A stretch of DNA of 64,000 nucleotides, from contig NC_081545.1 in NCBI RefSeq assembly GCF_901000735.1, forward strand, positions 7,617,540 through 7,681,539, written 5' to 3'. A program made the position numbers and the translations under genes. This DNA is from Corylus avellana (taxonomy: Eukaryota; Streptophyta; Magnoliopsida; Fagales; Betulaceae). The notes beneath the pieces are model-generated. The model made no database searches and was not told where the DNA came from. It worked only from the letters and a program-made list of their open reading frames with translations. Shown one piece after another: positions 46,175 to 55,993 of this stretch (its first letter is position 1; each line of letters opens with the position of its first letter).

Positions 46175-46435
46175 TTTCAGATATATGCACGCATGTTAAA
46201 CAAACTTATTCTTTTCTCATTCTGTTTTTCTGTTGTTGGTTAGTTAAGTCAGTTTGTTTAGATAAGTTCTGATTTCATGTATATAAACTGATTCTCTTCA
46301 TTGTAACAGTTTAAGATCAAATATTACAGAATACAAGTTTATGATTTTCTCTCTATTTCTTTCTTCCCTTCTCCTCATTTGATCTTCATTACTCTGTTTC
46401 TCCATTGATGCAACAAAGCTTTGCTTTGCTTGACA
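46175..46435 (+). repeat. 3' LTR of the Copia in S-RLK 3
   Basis: 261 bp, one visible difference from the 5' LTR. It is followed by the target duplication AATTG at 46436-46440. Confidence 0.93.
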
Positions 46436-48005
46436 AATTGTTTTGGCTTCATCCAAAAACACAGTGCGAGGTTTATGATTTTTGCGGGCTTTTGGTAGCT
46501 GCAAACAAAATTCCTTGCCTTTTTGTAGCTGTTTGACAGGTTTTGTTCCCAAGTCGCAGAACGACTGGAATTTGTGGGATTATTCTGGTGGGTGCATGAG
46601 GAGAACTGCTTTACAATGTGAGAATACCAATCTTACTGATAGGAAGGCGGAGAGGTTCTTTCCATTGCCTAGCATGGGATTGCCTGTACAACCACAATCT
46701 GTTGGGGTTAGAAATGCTTCAGAATGTGACTCTACCTGCTTCAATAACTGCTCTTGCACTGCTTATGCTTATGAAATCAATAATTGTTTAATTTGGGTTG
46801 GAGATCTCTTGAATCTGAAACAACTCTCAGGAGATGATCCTAATCGGAGAACTCTATATCTCAAACTGGCAGCTTCTGAGTTTCCTAGTAAAAAGAATAA
46901 TAAGGGGATAATTGTTGGTGCTGTTGTGGGTTCTGTTGCAGGGGTAGCTGTTCTGCGGGTAGCAGTTCTGCTAGGCCTTTTTGTTGTTGTAATCTTTTGG
47001 CGAAGGAAGAAAGCTGTTGGAACAGGAAAAATAGTAGAGGGTTCATTGGTGGCATTTGGGTACAGAGACTTGCGAAATGCGACCAAGAATTTCTCGGACA
47101 AGTTGGGGGGAGGAGGCTTTGGTTCTGTTTTCAAAGGGACGTTATCCGATTCAACAGTCATAGCAGTCAAGAAACTTGAAAGCATCAGCCAAGGAGAGAA
47201 GCAATTCCGGACAGAAGTTAGAACAATCGGGACAGTCAACCATGTAAATCTTGTTTGGCTTCGTGGGTTCTGCTCCGAGGGTACTAGAAAGTTCCTGGTC
47301 TATGAGTATATGCCAAATGGCTCTTTAGAGTCTCATCTTTTCCATGAAAAGTTTTTGGATTGGAAAACTAGATACCAGATTGCTATAGGAACAGCTAGAG
47401 GGTTGACTTATCTCCACGAGAAGTGCAGAGAGTGCATCATACACTGTGACATAAAACCAGAAAACATTCTTCTTGATGCGTATTTATGTCCAAAAGTGGC
47501 AGATTTTGGCCTGGCCAAGCTTGTTGGGCGGGAGTTCAGCCGAGTCCTGACAACCATGAGAGGCACAAGAGGTTATCTTGCTCCGGAGTGGATTTCAGGG
47601 ATGCCCATTACGACCAAGGCGGATGTTTACAGCTATGGAATGATGCTTTTCGAATTTGTCTCGGGAAGGAGAAACTCTGAGGCATATGCTGATGGCAAAA
47701 CTAGTTTCTTCCCAACTGGGGCTGCAAGCCTCATAGGTGAAGGGGGGGATGTCCTTAGCCTGTTAGATCCCAGGCTGGAGGGAAACGCTGATGTAGAAGA
47801 GCTCACAAGAGTTTGTAAAGTTGCTTGTTGGTGCATCCAAGATGATGAAACTAGCAGGCCGCCGATGGGTCAGGTAGTTCAAATTCTTGAGGGAGTTTTA
47901 GATGTGAACCTGGCCCCGATTCCAAATTCTCTCCAAGTACTGTTTGCTGACAACCAGGAGCACATAGATTTTTACACCGAGTCACCCTCAAGCCAAAGTT
48001 CATAG

Positions 48006-48206
48006 GCACAGAGCAATTCTTCAACTGCTTCCTCTCAGTCGAAGAGTGGCATGTCATCAACGAGTTCAGAGTCTCGAGAGCAATCAAGTGAAGACATCTT
48101 TAGCTCTTATATATGTTTGGTAAAGAACGCATTTTCTCATTTTTGTTCTTTCTAATTTGTGTCCTAAGAACTGTTATATATGGCTTATATTTTTCTGGCA
48201 GGAGTG
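48006..48206. other. 3' flank of S-RLK 3 before the solo LTR
   Basis: Matches 17339-17540. It is cut at GGAGTG by the insertion at 48207. The same flank resumes at 52812 with TTTGTGTATTCCATGGAAGC. Confidence 0.85.
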
Positions 48207-48300
48207 TGATAGGTCCCAGTCATAGTTAATAAAGATAAACCGATAATCTTCGCTTGGGATATGAGTAACCACAATACAAATTTCAACTTAGGGCTAGAGG

Positions 48301-49152
48301 TGAAAAACGTTATGCCGACTCCAAAAATTTGTTTATCACAATTTATGCGGAATTAATATTATGAAGCAATAAACAATTCAATCACCCAAAATATATAAAG
48401 CAATAAAGAGGCAGACACAGATATTTTGGTTACAAAGAGGAAATATTTTAGAAACCGATCTAAAAGTAAAACCTCTCCGGGGCAGCCAAACCCAGGAAAT
48501 CACTATCAAAAGATTATCCAGAAATTACAGACACTAGGAACACTTACAACCCTTTGCAAGACCTTGGCTCTGTAAGATCGACAAGCCTACAACTCGTCTC
48601 CTTACTCACAATCTTCTTCAACGTGATTCTCTTTTACCGGACCCTTCCGATAGACTTCTCAACCATAGATTTATCAAAGGAATAACTAAAACTCTAAGAG
48701 ATTCAATTTAACGCTCATCACATATGATCTCTCCTAGCACAGCCTCCGACGAACTATCTGGGGGTGAAAATCCGTACTTCTCTCTTCTATAATGTTGTAT
48801 ATATACCCTCGACAAAACCCTAGACCTAACCCACTTAAAATCACGTTTTTGGGCCTAAAACTTACGGGGTGTCTGGACACGGCTTTGCGGAGAAAAATTT
48901 GAGTTTCTGGAAATGAGGTCCGGACCCTGGAAATTGCGGTCCGGACCCGGCCTGTCTAGTCTTGATCAACAGCTCCGATCGATGGGCGTTTGTGGTCCGA
49001 TTGAGCTGAAATTTTGCAGGGACGTTCATAACACATGAATCTACATTATGAACGGTAGAGATTGGATTTTGAGTATTCTATATCAGTGTTTGAGCCCATG
49101 AACAGTAGCATCTGCATTTTGGAACTGAATTAAGCCAACACAAGAACTAACA
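48301..49152 (-). repeat. 3' LTR of the gag-only element
   Basis: 852 bp. It differs from the other LTR by scattered substitutions and by a gap of about 21 bp near 48873, where the partner has an extra CCGGACATGTTAATGGGCTG-like segment. This divergence indicates an older insertion than the Copia in S-RLK 3. Confidence 0.9.
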
Positions 49153-50796
49153 CACTCCCCCTTTGGCAATTCAGTGACAAAACCAAAATGTCGAGCCAAT
49201 CCCATCATCTCCCCATATTTACTCCTCCTTTTTTTCACAGAATGACAAAAGGTTTTCATGTTTCCTGAAACACTTCACAAAATACATCAAGGCATATGTG
49301 GAACAAGAAGACATAAATAAAACTCATGATAAAAAAATGACATAGAATGCGTGATCATAAAGAAACATCAGCAAAACTCCCCTTCAATGTATGACTCAAT
49401 TAACAACAGGAAACTGGAAATGCAAAGCATGTTTCTCCCCCTTAAAAGTTCAATGAACACACATGATAACACATCAATGACTCATGTATTGCACAATGAA
49501 TATCCAAACATGCTCCAAATATGCAAAATATACATGAGACTAGAAATGGCTAGAAACTCATATTGCTTAACCCAAACCAAGAAAATGTTTCATTCAACCT
49601 ATGCTTGTGTGGTGTGTGAGTAAGCCATCCAAAGAGAAAAATTTTCAATTTACAAAATGCGGAGAAAGTTTCACCACCATGAGGTTTTGACAAGTATATC
49701 AAATTAAAAGTCAAACCTTATCATACTAGGGCCTAGCCACTCTCATCCTATACATTTCTCTTTATAAAATATTTTGCACAAGTTTGACACAGTGAAATAA
49801 ATTCCTTTTGGAATATGATCTTTTGATTTTATTTGTTTTACTATTTTGTTTATTTTTCTCTTTGAGAAAGTGTCCTTAAACTTTTGGTGCTTATCACAAA
49901 AGAGAAAGCATAAATTTTTAAGCCCTAGGTTCAACTAGCATATGGTCAATTTGAAAAATATGACTAGTCAAAAACCTCATATGGTTACCTAACAGACCTC
50001 ACAAATAAAGTGAAACAAAACCTCAATTTAAGCTTAAATGTGCACAAAAGATAAAGCATAGGCAAAATGTACCACATAAGCTCAGGCTTTAGGTAACCAC
50101 AAAAACAAGTCCATTGGCACAAATTTTCATCTCATGCATATTAAGAACATTCCAAGACGTAAGGAATTAAATTCATAAAAAGCAACATGAGAAATTAATG
50201 GACTATCTATGTGCATAAGACAAAAGAAAGAAAAGGAAATAATCAAAGTAACATATTTTTGTCTTTTTGAAATTTTTCACAAAAGAAATGCACACAAAAA
50301 AAAAAACAAATGCAAAACAAAGAAAAATGCAATGCAAAACAAAACAACATGCTTGAATTGAGATTACAACAGGCAAGACATGAATGTCTTTTAGCATTAA
50401 ACTTTCATCACATCTTATAGGTCCCACTACAAAATAATGATTTGGTTCAATAACTACTTCTAGGTCTTCATAAGACATTACACATTCCTGAACATTTGAT
50501 TAGCAAGTAGACAAAAATCTTTGTGGTCCGCACACAACATCTCATCTATAAGCTTTTCAAAGATCATGATATATGAATTTCTTGAAAAATCCTTTATGAA
50601 TATGCCTCAAAACATAAATCTCAAAACAATCATGTATATACTCTTCATACAGAAAGTGTAACAACAAAAACAATGCAATGCATAAACAATAAAGCAAAAA
50701 CAAAAAAAATGCAAAGCAAAGAAAAATAACACGCTTTAGGATATTCAAAAATAAGCAAAATAATCAATCCTAGGCATGTTATTGACTCACCTAACT

Positions 50797-51597
50797 TTAA
50801 GTGAGATCACTACCACTCCCACTCAATGGGTGAATGGTATAATCCTTCCTAACCCAAACCTTCTTGAATAAAGGTGTAGAGACGTGAACATTTTCAAACT
50901 TGTCTACCCTAGACACACCTCCCATCATCATTACCAAACCCTCATAATCTTTCCTAGAAACAGAATTTTTATTTTTATGCACATGAGGTTTCAATTTAAA
51001 ACAGTTGGGTCGAATGTGACCAACTTTTTCACAATGATGACAAGTAAGGATAAACCTTTTAGGAGGTAGATTCCTAGGAGGATGGACGACTCTATATTTG
51101 GGGTAAGATACATAAGGTTCAATATGAATTTTCTTAACTTTCTTACCTTGTGAGGTTGAGACAGCTTCTGTTTTTCTTTTAACCACAGAGTCTTCTACTT
51201 TTTCTGATTTAACAAATATTATCTCGGAAGTAGAATCATTGTTAGAAGACAAAGCAACATGACAATCAAAACTTAACTCAGATTTATCACAATCAGAATT
51301 ATGAGTATGTAACATATCTTCAAGGGAATTGCTAGAGAATTTTTCCAATTGAGTTTCTGACTCTTTTAATTTATTCTCTAACAAATCAACTTTAGAACCT
51401 AAAATAGAATTTTCAGATTTTAAAGAATCAATTAAAGCATGTGATTCAGACAATTTAGTAACAATAGATTCATTCACATGCTTAAGATCTTGAAACTCCC
51501 CCAAACAATTAGTGTATTGATGTCTCAAAAGAGTGAATTTATTCAACAAATTGTTGAAGGAGTTTATAAGATCATATTCCCCTTGAGAAGTATTCAT
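50797..51597 (-). CDS. Gag-like protein with coiled coil and CCHC zinc knuckle
   Basis: The frame codes for 266 residues starting MNTSQGEYDL, 57 bp inside the primer site. Residues about 15-95 are rich in heptad-like leucines (KLSESHALIDSLKSENSILG, then KVDLLENKLKESETQLEK) and should form a coiled coil. A basic stretch (GKKVKKIH) is followed by the knuckle CHHCEKVGHIRPNC (CX2CX4HX4C), as found in Copia gag. The N-terminal UBN2-type gag domain is not visible, and pol is missing. In an active element it would coat RNA in virus-like particles. Here it may act only in cis packaging. The frame is intact. Confidence 0.85.
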   Translation of the reverse strand: MNTSQGEYDLINSFNNLLNKFTLLRHQYTNCLGEFQDLKHVNESIVTKLSESHALIDSLKSENSILGSKVDLLENKLKESETQLEKFSSNSLEDMLHTHNSDCDKSELSFDCHVALSSNNDSTSEIIFVKSEKVEDSVVKRKTEAVSTSQGKKVKKIHIEPYVSYPKYRVVHPPRNLPPKRFILTCHHCEKVGHIRPNCFKLKPHVHKNKNSVSRKDYEGLVMMMGGVSRVDKFENVHVSTPLFKKVWVRKDYTIHPLSGSGSDLT

Positions 51598-51653
51598 AGC
51601 AAACAGGAGTCAACAGATCTCACTCAAGAATTTAATCCAAACAGAGTGAACCC

Positions 51654-51665
51654 GCTCTGATACCA
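51654..51665 (-). other. Primer binding site of the gag-only element
   Basis: GCTCTGATACCA on the plus strand is the complement of TGGTATCAGAGC, two bases inside the 5' LTR. Confidence 0.9.
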
Positions 51666-51667
51666 AT

Positions 51668-52540
51668 TGAAAAACGTTATGCCGACTCCAAAAACTTGTT
51701 TATCACAATTTATGCGGAATTAATATTATGAAGAAATAAACAATTCAATCACCCAAAATATATAAAGCAATAAAGAGGCAGACACAGATATTTTGATTAC
51801 GAAGAGGAAACCTTTTAGAAACCGATCTAAAAGTAAAATCTCTCCGGGGCAGCCAAATCCAGGAAATCACTATCAAAAGATTATTCAGAGATTACAGACA
51901 CTAGGAACACTTACAACCCTTTGCAAGACCTTGGCTCTATAAAATCGACAAGCCTACAACTCGTCTCCTTGCTCACAATCTTCTTCAACGTGATTCTCCT
52001 TTACCGGACCCTTCCGATAGACTTCTCAACTGTAGATTTATCAAAGGAATAACTAAAACTCTAAGAGATTCAATTTAACGCTCACCACATATGATCTCTC
52101 CTAGCACAGCCTCCGACGAACTCTCTGGGGGTGAAAATCCGTGCTTCCCTCTTCTATAATATTGTATATATACCCCCGACAAAACCCTAGACCTAACCCA
52201 CTTAAAATCACGTTTTTGGGCCTAAAACTTACGGGGTGTCCGGACATGTTAATGGGCTGTCTGGACACGGCTTTGCGGAGTAAAATTTGAGTTTCTGGAA
52301 ATGAGGTCCGGACCCGGGGAATTGCGGTCCGGACCTGGCCTGTCTAGTCTTGATCAACAGCTCCGATTGATGGGCGTTTGTGGTCCAATTGAGCTAAAAT
52401 TTTGCAGGGACGTTCATAACACATGAATCTACATTATGAACGGTGGAGATTGGATTCTGAGCATTCTATATCAGTGTTTGAGCCCATAAACAGTAGCATC
52501 TGCATTTTGAAACTGAATTAAGCCAACACAAGAACTAACA
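51668..52540 (-). repeat. 5' LTR of the gag-only element
   Basis: 873 bp, followed by the AGAGG target duplication at 52541-52545. Confidence 0.9.
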
Positions 52541-52811
52541 AGAGGAATACCACAATACAAACACTTTCTTCTTTACTCATCCTATATATTCTAATGACAC
52601 AAATATAGATAAACTTAATACAACAACGGTTACTACTTACTTTTATTAAAGAAAGCTACCCACAATCTAAGTAAATTACCCACTATCCATGTTAACAAAT
52701 ATATATTGACAATAATTGATAAAGTTAACAATTGAAGCTAAGAACTACCACCCATGTCTTATGACATGATGATAAGGTGGAAGTTGAGTCCTATGAGACA
52801 CTATCAGAGTG

Positions 52812-52962
52812 TTTGTGTATTCCATGGAAGCATTGTTTCAAAATCTCAAATAATGCAATTGGCTATGGCTACTGTTGTAGCTATTAGAGTTCATTTAGTT
52901 TATCATCTGATCATCCCTCTTTGGGTTTTTCTTCTTTAGTTGTTTTGGTGACCAAACATGGA
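52812..52962. other. Resumed 3' flank of S-RLK 3
   Basis: TTTGTGTATTCCATGGAAGC and the following 110 bp match the conserved flank (25365-25480). After about 52925 the similarity is lost at the next insertion. Confidence 0.8.
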
Positions 52963-55900
52963 TGATTGATATATAGTGTGAAAACTGAAGAAATTCATAA
53001 TGCTATGAATATCAAATGTGGAATAATAAAATAGACAAGAGACAAAATATTTTACGTTGTTCGGTCTATGACAAATCTCACACAATATATTTTAACACAA
53101 ATATTTTGTCAATTACAATCAATACAAATATATTCTCATAATATCAAATCTCACACAATATATTCTAGCATTCCCCCTCAAACTCAAGGTGAAAGACGCT
53201 GAAACCTTGAGTTTGATTTTCTTGGACTGCATTAGCTAGAGGCAGTTGGCGATGGTGATATGAGATGCGCCTTCAATAAAATTAGGCCAACTATGGGCCA
53301 AAATGCAAAAGCAAACTATGAGCTGAAATAGGCTTGTGTTTTAAACAATACCACAAGGCCGAAGAGAAATGGGCCAACTATGGGCCAAAAATGAAAGCCA
53401 TTGTGGGCTAAAATAGGCATAGGCTTTAAACAATACCATAAAGGCCGAAGACATTGGGCCAACAAAGGGCCAAAAAATCGGTCTAGGTCAACAAAGGACG
53501 AACAATATAGCAAATAATGATTAGGCCAACTTTAGGTTGAAATGGCGAGGGTTTTAAATAATACCCTGAGTAGAAAGAGGTTAACTATGGGCCAAAATAT
53601 GGGCAACTTGGCCTCTTTTGAATTTTTTTGTTTTTTTTGTTTGTTTGTTTGTGTTTGTGTTTGTGTTTTTTTTTTTTTTTTTGTCAACTGAGATTCTTTT
53701 CCCCACTTTTTTTACTCGATTAATTTCTTTTTTTTCTTTTTCTCAAGAATATCCTATTCGCAGATTACATAAACTAGGATAAGGATTGCCTTAATCCGGT
53801 AACCAAACAGAACTCCTATAGCAACTAAATCAGGATATATATTCCTAAACTAGAATAAAAATATCTGCATACTCAGAAAAAGGTAAGTCAAAACCGTTAC
53901 CAAACACCATTCATCTTCTTCAATTTCTTCTCCAAATTAACAGCATACATTGTTGGTGCCGGCGATGGTGTGGGTTGCGAACGGTGAGGCTGAGCGGCAC
54001 TTTCTGTAAGGTGGGCTGATGCCAGACAGCAGGTATCGGCGCCTTTGGATCGAGGGATGGTGGAGGAGAAGATCTTTGGTGCGGCGCAATGGTGTGGACT
54101 GATGACAGCAACGGACAGCAGGTATGGTGTGACGGTGCATGGATCGTTGGCCAAACGGTTTCGGTTGGAGGCGAAATCTAAGGAGAAGTTGGTGGAGAAG
54201 ATGGCAAAGAAGATGTCGGTTATGTGGTCAGAAGGGCTTCAAGGTTTCTTTGCAAAACGTGGTGGGCGGAGAGAGGGTACTTCGAAGCTTTGGACAACTC
54301 CGAAGAAGATGCCGAAGCCGAAGGCTCGAGGAGACGAGGTTGACAGTGGATTTGCCGGAGAAGAAAACTGGTGGATTCTTCTCATAGATCTCTTCCTTTC
54401 TTTTCTTTTTTTTTTTTTTTTTTACATCAAAGAAAAACAAAACAAACCAAAACAAAGTGCACAAGACCATTTGGATCGATCACTGGCATAAGCCAGTGGC
54501 TTTGATATCATAAAAAAATTTATAATGCTAGGAATATCAAATTCGAAATAATAAAATAAACAAGGGACAAAATATTTTACGTGGTTTGGTCTATGACCTA
54601 TGTTCACAGATAAAGCCCAAAACAAACCAAAATAAAGTCCACAAGACCATTTGGATCGATCACTGGCATAAGCTGGTGGCTTTGATATCATAAAAAAATT
54701 TATAATGCTAGGAATATCAAATGCGAAATAATAAAATAAACAAAGGACAAAATATTTTACGTGGTTTGGTCTATGACCTATGTTTACAGATAAAGCCCAA
54801 ATGACTACATTATACTCTTATTGAATGATTATTTTACAATACAAATGGTCTCTATTTATAGGGATGTGGAGAGAATACAGAAAGATGTGATTGATAAAAT
54901 CAAATCAGTATTGAATGTTTCTGATTTGATTTTATCAATTACAATCAATATAAATATATTCTCATAATATCAAATCTCACACAATTTTCTAACATTTCCC
55001 TTCAAACTCAAGGTGAAAGATGTTGAAACCTTGAGATTGTATTGGCTAGAGGTGGTCAGCAACGGTGATATGAGATGTGCCTTCAATAAAATTGGGCCAA
55101 CTATGGGCCTTAAATATGTCACATGGACTAAACATATGCCGCTTTGAGCTCCTTTTTATTTTATTTTATTTTTTTAATGCTACAAAACTTAAAATCAAAA
55201 GCTGCAACATCCAAATGCCTAAACTGGAAAAAAATAATAAATAGATAAAATAAATAAACTCTGCGACTATTGCATCTTGTGAAACGGCTAGTCTATGGGC
55301 TTCAACTGGTGGCACATAGATCCATGATGGAGTGTTCGCCGGAGCTTCGGATGACGACAAAGTGTTCAGGGTGGTCGAAGCAGGTGCATCTACTTGAATA
55401 GACGACATGCAAACCGGTGGATTTGTGATGGGTTAAGCTCTCTTCGTGCGGATTTGGCAATTTCTTCTTCTTGCACTAGGAGCTATCTCTGTGCTGCTCA
55501 AGGGCATCATGATATCCTGGTAGATGAACAAAAGAGCAAGTTGAAAAAGAAGCCATCGTTGATGCTGGTCATGCCAAATGTGGATTTATTATTATTATTA
55601 TTAAGAAGATGTGGCATGTGGGGGGAGAGATTGTAAGAGAAAAAAAAATCATAGGATCCAAAATTGTTATTAGCCTATAGCTCTGATACCATATTAGAAC
55701 TTATAATTTAGAGAAGAGAAATGAGAACAAAAAAGAGAGAATCAGAAAATTAAGGTGGTTCGGTCTATGACCTACGTCCACACACCAAAGCCTTTTTGTG
55801 GCTACATATTTTATTTTAACTTTTATTATTATTATTATTTGATTGTATACAATGCTATATTTATAGAGAAATAGTATGAATGTTACATGTCTCTTTTACT

Positions 55901-55990
55901 TCTACATTAACAATCATAATTGTAATTCTTGTAACTTGAGTTCTTATAACTTCTCTTGAGCTCTTGTAACTCTTGTCTTAATAAATATAG
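52963..55990 (-). mobile_element. Antisense array of non-coding LTR elements
   Basis: Three LTR-like blocks are separated by non-coding internals. LTR A (about 52963-53174) is followed by a reversed purine tract (CCCCCTCAAACTCAAGG). LTR B (about 54500-54988) has a primer-site-like CTTTGATATCA on its left and a purine tract on its right. LTR C (about 55692-55990) has GCTCTGATACCA at 55679-55690. A and B are related (shared AAAATATTTTACGT and GGTCTATGAC) and bound a 1.3 kb internal region with no gag or pol. C belongs to a different family. Internals contain many GCCAACTATGGGCC-like words. Open frames such as 54045-54491 show no known domain. Confidence 0.7.
54441..54800. repeat. 180-bp tandem duplication within LTR B
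   Basis: AACAAACCAA at 54441 and 54621 starts two units, each containing GGATCGATCACTGGCATAAG and GTCTATGACCTATGTT. The units differ at only a few bases. Confidence 0.9.
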
Positions 55991-55993
55991 TCA

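Larger units (their letters stand above)
41258..46435 (+). mobile_element. Near-intact Copia retrotransposon, 5178 bp, inside S-RLK 3
   Basis: Two 261-bp LTRs (41258-41518 and 46175-46435) differ by one visible base (about 41422 C against A). They are flanked by AATTG (41253-41257 and 46436-46440). A tRNA-Met primer site TGGTATCAGAGC (41519-41530) follows the 5' LTR, and a purine tract (about 46164-46174) precedes the 3' LTR. The LTRs start TTTCAG instead of the usual TG, judged by the 5-bp duplication. Near-identical LTRs mean a recent insertion. Confidence 0.95.
40406..48005 (+). pseudogene. G-type lectin S-RLK paralogue 3, split by a Copia element
   Basis: The 5' part (40406-41257, 284 codons) encodes the signal peptide, B-lectin and most of the S-locus glycoprotein domain. 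The 3' part (46441-48005) encodes the EGF-like stretch, PAN, transmembrane helix and a kinase with GGGGFGSV, HCDIKPEN and DFGLAK. Between them is a complete Copia retrotransposon with an AATTG target duplication. Independently, one base is missing near 46487 (TGCGGGCTTTTGG against TGCGGGGCATTTGG in the intact gene). Even without the insertion, the frame would therefore end before the PAN domain. The kinase frame reads unbroken from about 46482. Its stop and 3' end match the intact gene. The 5' piece could still be transcribed as a truncated, secreted lectin-like product ending in the LTR (41324-41326). That is speculation. Confidence 0.93.
48301..52540 (-). mobile_element. Gag-only LTR retrotransposon (TR-GAG-like), 4240 bp
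   Basis: LTRs of 852 bp (48301-49152) and 873 bp (51668-52540) have TG...CA ends, flanked by AGAGG (48296-48300 and 52541-52545). On the minus strand, TGGTATCAGAGC (51665-51654) is the primer site and AAAGGGGGAGTG (49164-49153) the purine tract. The internal 2.5 kb has one good frame, a gag-like protein. No protease, integrase or reverse transcriptase is seen. 49165-50796 is A-rich and non-coding. It must have been mobilised by another element's enzymes. Confidence 0.9.
48207..52806. mobile_element. Solo LTR (about 355 bp) split by a nested element
   Basis: The outer sequence starts TGATAG (48207) and ends CTATCA (52806), with a GAGTG duplication on both sides (48202-48206 and 52807-52811). 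Removing the nested element and its AGAGG duplicate leaves about 355 bp with TG...CA ends and no coding content. This fits a solo LTR of an unidentified LTR retrotransposon, with a short-TIR element as the alternative. The uninterrupted site is seen at 17537 and 25355. Confidence 0.75.

Noticed and set aside
54045..54491. 148-residue frame with lysine-rich sequence
   Set aside because: No recognisable domain, it overlaps several frames in other phases, and it lies in a non-coding LTR element interior.
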